Source of the DNA: Gemmatimonadota bacterium
GTDB taxonomy: Bacteria; Gemmatimonadota; Gemmatimonadetes; Gemmatimonadales; Gemmatimonadaceae
Assembly: GCA_020161135.1 (NCBI GenBank)
Contig: JAIUOB010000003.1
Coordinates: 637,482-701,481 of the forward strand
DNA length: 64,000 nt
Reading direction: 5' to 3'
The position numbers and the translations under genes were made by a program. A model generated the notes under the pieces. It did not search any database and was not told where the DNA came from. It saw only the letters and a program-made list of their open reading frames with translations. Shown piece after piece: positions 15,682-28,639 of this stretch (position 1 is the stretch's first letter; the number at the start of each line of letters is the position of its first letter).

Positions 15682-16824
15682 ATGAATCGCCTGGCCCTGG
15701 CCGCAGTCGCGGCCGCCAGTTGCCTGCCCCTCGTTGGCCACGCGCAGGCAGGTCGCGGCGGCCCGCCGCTCGATTCGGCCCGCGTGCGCCAGCTCTACGT
15801 GTCGAAGAACCCGGCAGACCTCGAAGGGTGCGGCGCCAACTGCGACCGCCAGATGGCCGCGCGCAAGGCGACCGACAGCGCCTATGCCGCCCGCGCGAAG
15901 GGGGTCCTCGAGTTCCGCATGGTGACCTACAAGAGCCGGCCCGATGGGCTCGAGATCCCGGCGTACCTGTTTGCGCCCCTCACGAAGAAGGCGGAGAAGC
16001 ACCCGGCGCTGGTGTGGGTGCACGGGGGCGTGCACTCGAACTGGTCGCTGGAGATGTGGCCGTTCGTGCGCGAGGCAGTGAGCAAGGGATACGTGGTCAT
16101 CACCCCCAACTACCGCGGCAGCACCGGCTATGGCGACGCCTTCCACCGGATGATCGACTACGGGGGCAAGGAAGTGGATGATGCCCTGTCGTCGGTCGAC
16201 TTCCTGAAGACCCTCCCCTACGTCGACATGGACCGCCTGGGGATGATGGGGTGGAGCCATGGCGGCTTCATCACGGCCCTCAACCTGGTGCGGGGGCCGC
16301 ACCCCTTCCGCGCCGGCGCGGCGATGGTGCCGGTCACCAACCTCATCTTCCGGCTCTCGGACCACGCGCCGAGCTATGGACGCGCCTTCGCGCCGGAGCC
16401 GGGGATCCAGGGGATGCCCTTCGAGAACGTGCCGGAGTACATCCGCCGCTCGCCGGTCTTCCATCTCGACAAGCTCGACGTCCCGCTCCTGGTGCACGTG
16501 GCCACCAACGACTGCGACGTGTTCTACCGCGAGAACCAGCAGTTCGTGTACACGCTGCGGGCGCTCAAGCCGGACCTGGCGGAGACCAAGATCTATGTGA
16601 ACCCGCCGCAGGGTGGCGGTGGCTGCGGACACACCTTCAACCGGCGCGTCACGGCCTCCGGCATGGAGCGCGACGACACGCCGGAGCAGATCGACTCGTG
16701 GAACCGGACGTGGACGTTCTTCGAGTGGAACCTGCGGCCGAAGAGCGTGATCCGCGCCGACAACGAGGAGTGGAAGAAGGATCCGCGGGTGGCGAGCCCA
16801 CGCGGACCCGTGCCGCCGATCTGA
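15682..16824 (+). CDS. Secreted alpha/beta hydrolase of the S9 prolyl oligopeptidase family
   Basis: This 380-residue protein has a Sec signal peptide (about 1-22, ending GHAQA), so it is probably periplasmic. The catalytic domain carries the nucleophile Ser192 in MGWSHGG, the acid Asp279 in TNDCDVFY and His317 in GGGCGHTF. The oxyanion region is WVHGG near 112-116, and NYRGSTGYGDAF is a typical S9 motif. The beta-propeller of full S9 peptidases is missing, so it may cleave short peptides or act as an esterase. A GGAGG ribosome site sits 8 bases before the ATG. It ends at a strong hairpin facing the act operon. Confidence 0.85.
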   Translation: MNRLALAAVAAASCLPLVGHAQAGRGGPPLDSARVRQLYVSKNPADLEGCGANCDRQMAARKATDSAYAARAKGVLEFRMVTYKSRPDGLEIPAYLFAPLTKKAEKHPALVWVHGGVHSNWSLEMWPFVREAVSKGYVVITPNYRGSTGYGDAFHRMIDYGGKEVDDALSSVDFLKTLPYVDMDRLGMMGWSHGGFITALNLVRGPHPFRAGAAMVPVTNLIFRLSDHAPSYGRAFAPEPGIQGMPFENVPEYIRRSPVFHLDKLDVPLLVHVATNDCDVFYRENQQFVYTLRALKPDLAETKIYVNPPQGGGGCGHTFNRRVTASGMERDDTPEQIDSWNRTWTFFEWNLRPKSVIRADNEEWKKDPRVASPRGPVPPI

Positions 16825-16833
16825 CCAACGTGA

Positions 16834-16866
16834 AAAGGGCGGACATCATCGCGATGTCCGCCCTTT
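16834..16866. terminator. Strong bidirectional hairpin terminator
   Basis: A 14-bp perfect stem (AAAGGGCGGACATC with GATGTCCGCCCTTT) around a 5-nt loop lies between the convergent S9 hydrolase gene and the alternative complex III operon. The A/T ends of the stem give a short T-run in both directions. Confidence 0.8.
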
Positions 16867-16891
16867 GTCGTTTGCTCACGGCCCGCTGCGC

Positions 16892-18223
16892 CTACTCGTG
16901 CGCCGGGAGCGGCTCCATGGTGCGCGGGTCGACCGGGACCTGCACCTCGTCCTTGGTCGGCGTGGTCATCATGAACACGCGCATGACCGGGAAGGCGTCC
17001 ATGAACTGGAAGTAGCAGAACGCCCAGAGACCGATGAAGCCGATGGTGGTGCCGATCTCCTGAAGCCCGAACGGCAGGCTCGTCGCCTCACCGTAGATGC
17101 TCGGGTAGATCTCGATGTAGCGGTGGAGGTACACGCCGATGAGGCTGCACACCGCGAACAGCACGAACGTCGGCAGGTAGACCTTCGCCGCCTTCGAGAT
17201 GAGGCCGAAGAACGGCAGCACGAAGCCGAAGATCGGGATGAGCGTGGTGAAGGTCTTCCAGACACCCGAGAGCCGCAGCCGGTAGAAGTGCGTCTCTTCC
17301 GGCATGTTGCCGTACCAGATGACCAGGTACTGGCTGAAGCTGATGTAGCCGACGAACGCCGTGAAGGCGAAGCCCAGCTTACCCAGGTCCCAGAAGTGGT
17401 CGATGGTGACGATGTCGTCGACCTTGAGGTGGTTGCGCCACCACATGGCCAGCAGCGACGTGAGCATGATCATGTTGACCCAGCCGGTCATGAACACGAT
17501 CCAGGCGTACATCGTCTGCTGGAAGTGGAGCGAGATGCTCATGGAGTAGTCCCACGCCATGAAGCACCAGCCCACCACGAACGCGATGCAGACCGCCACC
17601 GCCAGCTTGCCCTGGGTGCTGTGCTGCGTGTGCAGCTCGCGCCGCTCATCGCCGCTCCAGGCCGCGCGCATGGTGGCGCGCATGCCGGCCGCCCACTTCG
17701 CGCCATACTCGGGGAGCACGGCCACGTCCATCTTCACCGAGTTGCGGATGAAGAGGAACTGCAGGACGGTGATGGCGCCGAAGAAGAACACGCCGCGGAG
17801 GCGGAAGAACATCGGCTCGAGGTACGCCGCCTTCTCGGCCGTGGGCACCGCCTCGCGGCCGGCCCAGGTGAAGATGTGGTCGCCCGAGAAGAACAGGATG
17901 CCGAGCAGGATGACAAACGCCACCGGCACGAAGGCATAGAAGCCTTCGGTGAAGCGGACGATCGGGCGCGACCAGCGCGCCGTGACGATGCGCTGCACTG
18001 CGGCAAACGCGGCACCCGCCGTCGAGATCACGGCGAAGTACATCCAGTTGAAGTGCACCGCCTGCCACGCACGATCGGCGTTCGTGAAGAGGCCGTAGGC
18101 GAAGACCGCGATGCCGAGGACCGCCGCCGCGAGGGCGGCCGTCTTGAGCGAGGCCGGCACCGGCTTGCCCTGGAGGCGCTTCGCGAACTCCTCGCGCGTC
18201 GGATAGTGATAGTGCTGGCTCAC
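16892..18223 (-). CDS. actF: Alternative complex III subunit ActF (NrfD/PsrC-like quinone-interacting membrane protein)
   Basis: This 443-residue integral membrane protein has about ten hydrophobic helices. It is the second NrfD-like subunit of the quinol:cytochrome c/electron acceptor oxidoreductase known as alternative complex III. Typical segments are WCFMAWDYSMSISLHFQQTM, FMTGWVNMIMLTSLLAMWW and VIWYGNMPEETHFYRLRL. It is the last act gene here; its start overlaps the stop of the cytochrome c subunit (ATGA). No actG follows, and transcription ends at the hairpin at 16834-16866. The role in quinol binding is inferred from the family. Confidence 0.9.
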   Translation of the reverse strand: MSQHYHYPTREEFAKRLQGKPVPASLKTAALAAAVLGIAVFAYGLFTNADRAWQAVHFNWMYFAVISTAGAAFAAVQRIVTARWSRPIVRFTEGFYAFVPVAFVILLGILFFSGDHIFTWAGREAVPTAEKAAYLEPMFFRLRGVFFFGAITVLQFLFIRNSVKMDVAVLPEYGAKWAAGMRATMRAAWSGDERRELHTQHSTQGKLAVAVCIAFVVGWCFMAWDYSMSISLHFQQTMYAWIVFMTGWVNMIMLTSLLAMWWRNHLKVDDIVTIDHFWDLGKLGFAFTAFVGYISFSQYLVIWYGNMPEETHFYRLRLSGVWKTFTTLIPIFGFVLPFFGLISKAAKVYLPTFVLFAVCSLIGVYLHRYIEIYPSIYGEATSLPFGLQEIGTTIGFIGLWAFCYFQFMDAFPVMRVFMMTTPTKDEVQVPVDPRTMEPLPAHE

Positions 18224-19029
18224 TCGTGCTTCTCCTTGGCGGGAGCGCCCGCGGCGCCTTCGGCGTGCGGCGCGCCATGCAGCTTGCGCATCGTGTCGTT
18301 CTCGTTGTTGCCCTTGAACGTGGCCGCGTTGATGCCGGGCGAGCCAACGGTGGGCTGCTGCGTGGGCTTGAGGAACGGCGCGGGGCGCGTGGGCGCCGTG
18401 AGCGACGGTCCCGGCACGGTGGTGCCGTTCTGTCCCGGGTAGCCAGCCGGCAGGGTATCAGCCGGCTGCGACGTCTTGCCCTGCAGCGCCCGGACGTAGT
18501 TCACCACGTCCCAGCGATCGTGCTCTTCGATGCGGTTGTAGCTGGGCATGATGCCGCGCCCGTTGCGCATCATGCCGTAGAGGTAGCCGTCCGAGCGGCC
18601 CTTGGCCTGATCGGTGAGCAGGCTCGGGCTGAACCCGTACGCCGGGTTGACCTTCTTGAGGCCACCGTTGGCGTCGCCGGCCGCGCCGTGGCAGACGGCG
18701 CAGTTGATCTGGTAGTGCAGCTTGCCGTTGGCCAGCGACGCCTCGCTCACCGCCGTGGGATTCGGGATGGGCGTGAACGAGTCGACCACTTGCGGGAGCG
18801 GCTGGTAGCCGATCTGCCATCCGGCCACCGCGGTGCCCTGCACCGGCACCGAGTACTGCGGGTTGCCGCGCGGCGGCGTGGTGCTGTCGGCGTCGTTCTG
18901 CGACACCGGCTCCCACGGCTCGATCTGCGGCTGGCGCTTGAAGTCGGTGAACCAGCTGCAGGCGCCAAAGGCGACGGGCAGCACGAGGACCACGCCCGCG
19001 CGCAGGGCGCGGGTGGGGAGATTCGTCAT
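18220..19029 (-). CDS. actE: Alternative complex III mono-heme cytochrome c subunit ActE (lipoprotein)
   Basis: This 269-residue protein has a lipoprotein signal peptide with lipobox AFGAC, so it is membrane-anchored on the periplasmic side. One haem site CAVCH lies in QINCAVCHGAAGDANGG, and the distal methionine is likely in GRGIMPSYNRIEEHDRWDVV. A long Pro/Thr-rich C-terminal tail follows the cytochrome domain. It passes electrons from the complex to soluble cytochrome or to an oxidase. I start at ATG 19029 because it fits the signal peptide; a GTG at 19053 is an alternative. It lies between actD and actF in the same operon. Confidence 0.9.
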   Translation of the reverse strand: MTNLPTRALRAGVVLVLPVAFGACSWFTDFKRQPQIEPWEPVSQNDADSTTPPRGNPQYSVPVQGTAVAGWQIGYQPLPQVVDSFTPIPNPTAVSEASLANGKLHYQINCAVCHGAAGDANGGLKKVNPAYGFSPSLLTDQAKGRSDGYLYGMMRNGRGIMPSYNRIEEHDRWDVVNYVRALQGKTSQPADTLPAGYPGQNGTTVPGPSLTAPTRPAPFLKPTQQPTVGSPGINAATFKGNNENDTMRKLHGAPHAEGAAGAPAKEKHE

Positions 19030-19042
19030 GGCGAAGGAACGC

Positions 19043-19542
19043 TCAGGCTTCACGCCGCACCTCCTCCGCGCCATGGTGGCGCAGCAGGTCTTCGGCCTGC
19101 GGGGCCTTGGCGGCATCGCAGGCGATGAAGACGCCGAAGTGCCCGGCGGAGAAGCGGTCGTCGTAGCCGGTCGTCGAGGTGAGCCGCGGCACGCGCGAGT
19201 TGATGAACATGCCGGCGACCGTCGAGAGGGCGCCGACGAGCACCATCACCTCGAAGCCGATGATGGTGTAGGGGATCCAGCTCGCGATGGCCTTGCCGCC
19301 GGTGACCAGCGGCCAGTAGTCGGACGACCAGATCGCGATCCAGTAGCCGAAGCTGACGCCGAGCAGGCCACCGATGAGGGTGAAGCGCCGCACGACCGAC
19401 ACCGGCGCCGCGATGGCCTCCTCGAGCTCATGGCGGATGGTGGGCGAGTACACGGTGACATCGCCCAACCGCTTCTTCTTCAGCTCCTCGATGACCGAGA
19501 CGGTGGTGTCGAGGTGATGGAAGACTCCAAGCACGCCCTGCA

Positions 19543-19543
<1 letters not shown>
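19043..19543 (-). CDS. actD: Alternative complex III subunit ActD (DUF3341 family)
   Basis: This 166-residue membrane protein has two transmembrane helices, about 53-73 and 89-115 (TLIGGLLGVSFGYWIAIW and TIIGFEVMVLVGALSTVAGM). A cytoplasmic N-terminal domain precedes them, and the C-terminal part ends with DDRFSAGHFGVFIACD. This layout is that of ActD (DUF3341). Its start codon overlaps the stop of actC (ATGA), which fixes the start. Its role in the complex is structural; no cofactor motif is seen. Confidence 0.88.
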
Positions 19544-20949
<1,406 letters not shown>

Positions 20950-20960
20950 GCGTGCTGTCC

Positions 20961-24002
<3,042 letters not shown>

Positions 24003-24021
24003 CGTGTTCGGGGGTCGATGA

Positions 24022-24639
24022 TCAGTAGTGGCAGACGGCGCAGTCGTAACGCGCCTTCTTCGCGGGCATCGCCTCGAGCTCCGGCGTGACCGGCTGTCCT
24101 GCGGCCCGCGCCCCGTCGGCCGGCTTGTAGCCGTTGACGTGGCAGTTGATGCACCAGCCCATGTTGAGCGAGTTCACCTGCTGCACAGGCACGTAGTTGG
24201 TGTCAGGCCCCTGCGCGCCCTGCTTCTGGATCTCGCCATGGCAGGTCTGGCAGGTGACACCGGCGTTGACGTGCCGCATGTGCGGGAATTGCACATAGTC
24301 GGGCACCTTGTGCACGCGGTTCCAGGGGATCGGCTGCCCCTTCTGGTAATACGCGGCGACCTTCTTGATTTCGGCCGACTGCCCCTTCACGAGCGTGTGG
24401 CAGCCCATGCACGTGGCGACCGAGGCATTGCCGGGATCAGGCGCCTTGTTGGCCGCGCTGTGGCAATAGAGACAGTTCATGCCCGCCTTCGCGACGTGCG
24501 GGGCATGCACGAACTTGACGGGCTGTTCGACACGCAGGCCTTGCGACGTCGATGCGCCGCTGTAGGCCGACAGCAGCCCAGCGGCCGCTGCGAGCGCGAG
24601 GAACCCAGGGATCACCGTCCACTTCTTCTTGACCGTCAT
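24022..24639 (-). CDS. actA: Alternative complex III pentahaem cytochrome c subunit ActA
   Basis: This 205-residue periplasmic protein is anchored by an N-terminal helix (about 9-25). Five CXXCH haem sites are visible: CLYCH, CMGCH, CQTCH, CINCH and CAVCH, the last at the C-terminus (CAVCHY). Matching distal histidines include KFVHAPHV and FPHMRHVNAG. Five haems and this length are the signature of ActA. It is the first gene of the operon. In the 217-bp gap upstream TTGCGT and CATACT occur at 17-bp spacing on the minus strand, a weak promoter candidate only. Confidence 0.93.
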   Translation of the reverse strand: MTVKKKWTVIPGFLALAAAAGLLSAYSGASTSQGLRVEQPVKFVHAPHVAKAGMNCLYCHSAANKAPDPGNASVATCMGCHTLVKGQSAEIKKVAAYYQKGQPIPWNRVHKVPDYVQFPHMRHVNAGVTCQTCHGEIQKQGAQGPDTNYVPVQQVNSLNMGWCINCHVNGYKPADGARAAGQPVTPELEAMPAKKARYDCAVCHY

Positions 24640-24856
24640 CGACTTTGGGCCGGGAAGGCGTAGGGAGCGAGGCGGATGCGACGGCGTAAGTCGCTGTCAA
24701 CCCGTTTTTTGCAAGCGCGAAGTATGTCCGGCACCGTATTTGTACGCAAGTGAGGGACGTCGTGCGTTTGTACCTGCTGGTCCGACGTAATGCGCAAGCG
24801 TCCGTAGAGCCAAAAAACGACCGCGACACAGCGCGGACTGGGATGCCGTGTGGCGG

Positions 24857-25672
24857 CTACGGTGTCGACGCGCGTCCTGCCGACGCGCGGGCGGCGGCGG
24901 CGATCGAGCGTCCGTCCGCGAACGCGAAATCAGTCGCAGGCGTTCCGGGCGGCAGCAGATCAACGAGCGCGCGCGCCTGCTGGGTGAGGCGCAGCGGCCA
25001 CCACGTGCTCCAGGCGAGGCGCGCGGCGCCCACGGTCCGGACCAGATGCGCGAAATGGTCTTCCGGCGGCCCCCACAGCCAGTGCCAGTCGAACCACACG
25101 CGGGCCGCCTCGTCGACGGTGAGGCCCCAGTGGACCTCCTCGATGAACTCCCGTGAGGCGCCCGCCACCACGAGCTGCGCCCGAGACCCGGGGATGCGAG
25201 CCAGCTGTCGCACCAACGCGGGCGCCACGTCACCCGCGCCGTCGAGCGGATGGCGCTGGCGGAGATCCTCGAAGCGCACCGTGAGGTGAAGCGCGACACC
25301 CGCCTCCCCACAGGCGAGGGTGAGTTCCGTCATGGGACCAGACGCGCCCAGCCCCCACTGCGGCGGGCAGGCGCGCACGGCGGGACAGCCCGCGTCGAGC
25401 GCCATGCCGAGCTGCCGCTCCCACCCGGGCCAGTCGGGGCGCACGAGCGGCGCCGGGTGCAGCAGGTCGCGATGCGGCGCCAGCGCGGCCAAGAGCGCCC
25501 GATTGGACGGCACGGGGTCCCGATGGAACGTGCCGGGGAGGTGCCCGACCCACGCGCCCGCGAACCCCTCCCGCTCAAGCACGCGCGCCAGCACGGCCGG
25601 CTCCGGGTGCGGCACATCGCGGAAGGGATAGCCGCCAATCCATGACGTGACACAGATCGGTCGCTGCGTCAT
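24857..25672 (-). CDS. TIM-barrel amidohydrolase-like protein lacking the usual metal ligands
   Basis: This 271-residue protein looks like a shortened amidohydrolase-2-type TIM barrel: it has the segments GAWVGHLPGTFHRDPVPSNR, AGCPAVRACPPQWG and a closing region around FAFADGRSI. The N-terminal strand reads CVTSWIGGYPFRD instead of the metal-binding D.H.H motif. I also find no convincing later His/Asp set, so it may be a non-metal enzyme or a pseudoenzyme. It overlaps the true amidohydrolase gene upstream by ATGA, which suggests the two proteins work together, perhaps as partners. No function can be named. Confidence 0.7.
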   Translation of the reverse strand: MTQRPICVTSWIGGYPFRDVPHPEPAVLARVLEREGFAGAWVGHLPGTFHRDPVPSNRALLAALAPHRDLLHPAPLVRPDWPGWERQLGMALDAGCPAVRACPPQWGLGASGPMTELTLACGEAGVALHLTVRFEDLRQRHPLDGAGDVAPALVRQLARIPGSRAQLVVAGASREFIEEVHWGLTVDEAARVWFDWHWLWGPPEDHFAHLVRTVGAARLAWSTWWPLRLTQQARALVDLLPPGTPATDFAFADGRSIAAAARASAGRASTP

Positions 25673-26604
25673 GCATCCTCCGGAGCCGCGCGCTTCGGCG
25701 GGGGTGCGTGCAGCGACGCGTCGAACGTGCCGGGCGGGAAGATGCGGACCGCATTGCGCCACGCCATGGCGGCAATGTCGTCTGCGCTGGCGCCGGTGTG
25801 CACGAGCGCCCGCGCCTTGGTGAGCCCGGTGCAGAGAGTGAGGTCGGCCGCCCACAGCAGGCGCGCGGCGCCCACCCACTGCAGTGCCTCGTCGATCATG
25901 CCCCGGTCGATGCCACTCCCCGAGAGATCCATGACGATGTTGGGACACTCGACGACGGCGGGACTGGTGTGGGCCCAATCGCCACCGCCGCCGATGTGCG
26001 CCAGGATGAACGTCGTGCGCGGATGGCGCGCTGCCAGGCGTGCGAGCTCGACACCGTCGGAGGCATCCTGCCCCGGCCAGTCGCGACGGCGGTGCTGCCA
26101 GATGTGCTGCAGCACGGGCACGCCGAAGTCGGATGCCGCGCGCGCGATCTCGTCGAGCAGCGGATCGTCGGCACGGCGCCCCGCCGCGAGCTTGATGCCC
26201 ACCGCACCCGCCCGCATGCCGTGTTCGATCTCCTCGAGCGCGTGGGCGGGAAAGTTGGGATTCACCGCGACATACGCGCGCACCGTGGGTGCGTGCGCAG
26301 CGGCCAGGTCGCGCATGAAGTCGTTGGCCCGGGTCTGATCACTCGGCGAGGCGAAGTACGTGGGCGACGTGGCGCCCCACGAGCCGAGGATCGACGCGAC
26401 GTGACACCGCACGCCCATGCGCGCACCAGCGGCGAGGCGGGAGGCATTGTATCGCTCCCAATCGCCACGGTTGGTGAGCGGCGAATGGAAGTGCGCGTGC
26501 GGATCGATGAGAGGCACGTCGACGAGCGCGTCGGGCCACGGAGCTGGTGTTGCGTCGTGCCAGTCGACGGGGGGCTCGTGCTGCCCGGTGCGTGCGGCGT
26601 GCAT
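25669..26604 (-). CDS. Amidohydrolase-2 family metal-dependent hydrolase
   Basis: This 311-residue TIM-barrel hydrolase begins with the metal site LIDPHAHFHSPL (His33/His35 region). Further likely ligands are VLQHIWQHRRRDW and FILAHIGGGGDW, and the final acidic residue is in LLWAADLTLCTGL. PF04909-type enzymes include decarboxylases and lactonases or hydrolases of sugar acids. ATG 26604 is used; a GTG at 26613 is an alternative that would overlap the aminotransferase stop. The gene is part of a four-gene overlapping set. Substrate unknown, possibly a product of the neighbouring aminotransferase or lyase. Confidence 0.82.
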   Translation of the reverse strand: MHAARTGQHEPPVDWHDATPAPWPDALVDVPLIDPHAHFHSPLTNRGDWERYNASRLAAGARMGVRCHVASILGSWGATSPTYFASPSDQTRANDFMRDLAAAHAPTVRAYVAVNPNFPAHALEEIEHGMRAGAVGIKLAAGRRADDPLLDEIARAASDFGVPVLQHIWQHRRRDWPGQDASDGVELARLAARHPRTTFILAHIGGGGDWAHTSPAVVECPNIVMDLSGSGIDRGMIDEALQWVGAARLLWAADLTLCTGLTKARALVHTGASADDIAAMAWRNAVRIFPPGTFDASLHAPPPKRAAPEDA

Positions 26605-26605
26605 G

Positions 26606-27841
26606 TCAGTCACCCAGTCGCCGAGGGCCGGGCACGAGCGCGCGCATGACGGCGGGCATGACCCGTGCGACCTCATCGATGGCGACGTCGTCGTGGGCGA
26701 CGGCGCCGAACTGATATGCGCCGCGCTTGAGCAGGACGCCTTCGCGCGCCGCGGCGGCCACCAGCGCGTCGAGCGCTTCGGGCTGCTCGGCCTCGAGTCG
26801 CCACATGACCGGCGGACCCGCCACGGCGACGCCGGTCCACGGCGCCTCGGCCAAGGCGTTGCCGACCACTTCGCGCAGCAGGCCGCCTGCGGCCGCCATG
26901 TGCTCACAGACGTCGACACGATCGTGCCACGCCAGCACCGCCTGCGCCGCCGCGAGTCCCGTGGCTTCGGCCGCGGCGGTGGAGGAGATCCACGTTGCTT
27001 CGGCAGCATGCATGATGCCGGCGCGGCCGACGACAGCGGCCAGCGGGTAGCCGTTGGCGAGTGCCTTGCCGACGGTGGTCAGATCGGGCACGATGTCGAG
27101 GAGTTCCTGCACGCCGCCGGTGCGCACGCGGAAGGCCGTCTTCACCTCGTCGAAGATGAGCACAGCACCCGTGCGATCGGCGGCGGAACGCGCGGCGAGC
27201 AGCCAGTCGCGCGGCGCCACGTCGTGCACCAGCGGCTCGAAGATGATGGCCGCAGGCGCCGCCTCGTCGACGGCCGCGCAGAGTGCGGCGACATCACCAA
27301 AGGGGACCGTGACCACATCAGTGCGGGCGCCCGTCGGCACGCCGCGCGCGTCGCTCGTCCAGTCGAGCCACCCGAAGTATCCGCAGGCGATGACGCGGTC
27401 GCGCCCGGTGTGCGCGCGGGCAATGCGGACGGCGGCGGCCGTCGCCTCGGCGCCGGTGCGGAGGAACCGCACCTGTTCGGCGCAGGGGATGACCTCGACG
27501 AGTGCCTCGGCGACCTCGACCTCGAGGCGATGCGGCAGCGACGTGACGGCGCCGTTGGCCGCAGCGCCCTGCACCGCCCGCGTGACGGCCGCGTCGGCGT
27601 AGCCGAGGCCCACCGCGCCGAGCGCCATGCCGAGGTCGATGAAGCGCCGTCCGTCGGGCGCCCAGAGCCGACAGCCGTCGGCCTTCTCGAAGTGCGTGGG
27701 GAGTGCGACGTCGAACGCGCGTGTGCCGTACAGGGCGGCGGGACGCTTGCTGCCCGTCGAACTGCCCCCGGGAATGACATCGGCGGCGCGGGCGCGCCAA
27801 TCGTCGTCCGGCGGGCCGCTGAAGGCGATGGCGCGGCTCAC
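26606..27841 (-). CDS. Class III PLP-dependent aminotransferase (glutamate-1-semialdehyde-aminomutase-like)
   Basis: This 411-residue protein has fold type I PLP signatures: GAEATAAAVRIARAHTGRDR (about 130-149), the cofactor Asp231 in LIFDEVKTAFRV and the Schiff-base Lys259 in TTVGKALANGYP. The start region PGGSSTGSKRPAALYG resembles glutamate-1-semialdehyde aminomutases, but the context is catabolic and this is probably an amino-sugar or amino-acid transaminase. Translation begins at GTG 27841, overlapping the stop of the upstream methyltransferase gene (GTGA). The cluster neighbours suggest a role in breakdown or remodelling of an amino-containing carbohydrate. Confidence 0.85.
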   Translation of the reverse strand: MSRAIAFSGPPDDDWRARAADVIPGGSSTGSKRPAALYGTRAFDVALPTHFEKADGCRLWAPDGRRFIDLGMALGAVGLGYADAAVTRAVQGAAANGAVTSLPHRLEVEVAEALVEVIPCAEQVRFLRTGAEATAAAVRIARAHTGRDRVIACGYFGWLDWTSDARGVPTGARTDVVTVPFGDVAALCAAVDEAAPAAIIFEPLVHDVAPRDWLLAARSAADRTGAVLIFDEVKTAFRVRTGGVQELLDIVPDLTTVGKALANGYPLAAVVGRAGIMHAAEATWISSTAAAEATGLAAAQAVLAWHDRVDVCEHMAAAGGLLREVVGNALAEAPWTGVAVAGPPVMWRLEAEQPEALDALVAAAAREGVLLKRGAYQFGAVAHDDVAIDEVARVMPAVMRALVPGPRRLGD

Positions 27842-28617
27842 GAGGGCTGCTCCGCGAGGGCCCGCTGCACGGCGAGCCGCGATTCGCGTTCGATCGTGCG
27901 CAGCACCTCGATGCTCGCCGTGCGCATCAGCAGCAGTTCGCGCGCATCCGGCTCGGCACGAAACACCAGCGAGCGGAAGGCGCGCATGATGAGCTCCTCG
28001 TTGCGCGTCTTGAAGTACGCGATGGCTTCGAGCGCGTTGCGGAGGTCGGCGAACGTGCGCTCGTACTCCTCCATGCTGGGCGCGCCCTTGGCGTGCCGCG
28101 GCCCGTCGAGCCGTCGTGTCGCGTCGCCGGCGAGGAGATGCAACTCGTACAACGCCAGCAGGCACGCCTGCGCCACGTTGAGCGAGAAGTGGTCGGTGGT
28201 GGGAATGGTGCAGACCGCGTGGCAGCGATCGAGCGCGTCGTTGGGCAGTCCGTGGTCTTCGCGGCCGAACATGATGGCCACCCGCCCCTCCGCGGCCCGC
28301 TCGAGCATGGCTTCGGCGGCCGTGCGTGGCGTATGGCGCGCCCAGCGGGTGGCCTGACGCCGGCCGCTGAAGCCCACGACGTAGACGCAGTCGGCGAGGG
28401 CCTCGTCGACGGTCTCGAAGTGCCGGATGCCGGCGACCAGGTCGCGGGAATCGTGCGCGACCTGCTCGATGCGGTTGGGATCGTACGGGCACGGGCGCAC
28501 GAGCCGGAGGTCGTGGACGCCCATGTTCTTCATGGAGCGCACCACGCCCCCGATGTTGATCGGGTCCTGCGATTCGTACAGCACCACCGTCACGGCGGCC
28601 AGGCGGGATTCGGACAT
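27838..28617 (-). CDS. SpoU/TrmH-family RNA methyltransferase, TrmJ-like
   Basis: This 259-residue SPOUT-fold S-adenosylmethionine-dependent RNA 2'-O-methyltransferase shows motif 1 in INIGGVVRSMKNMGVHDLRL (about 21-40). The knot motifs are GRVAIMFGREDHGLPNDAL and CTIPTTDHFSLNVAQACLL. The C-terminal helical extension (about 180-259, containing MEEYERTFADLRNALEAI) is the TrmJ-type dimerization tail. TrmJ modifies position 32 of tRNAs; whether this protein does so is an inference. It is oddly the first gene of an otherwise metabolic overlapping operon. Confidence 0.87.
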   Translation of the reverse strand: MSESRLAAVTVVLYESQDPINIGGVVRSMKNMGVHDLRLVRPCPYDPNRIEQVAHDSRDLVAGIRHFETVDEALADCVYVVGFSGRRQATRWARHTPRTAAEAMLERAAEGRVAIMFGREDHGLPNDALDRCHAVCTIPTTDHFSLNVAQACLLALYELHLLAGDATRRLDGPRHAKGAPSMEEYERTFADLRNALEAIAYFKTRNEELIMRAFRSLVFRAEPDARELLLMRTASIEVLRTIERESRLAVQRALAEQPS

Positions 28618-28639
28618 GCCCCCAAGATAGCGCCGAGCG

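Noticed and set aside
26606..27841. Glutamate-1-semialdehyde aminomutase (hemL) for haem synthesis
   Set aside because: It resembles that family, but the operon is catabolic and the Lys region (VGKALANGYP) is that of general class III transaminases, so a hemL label is not supported.
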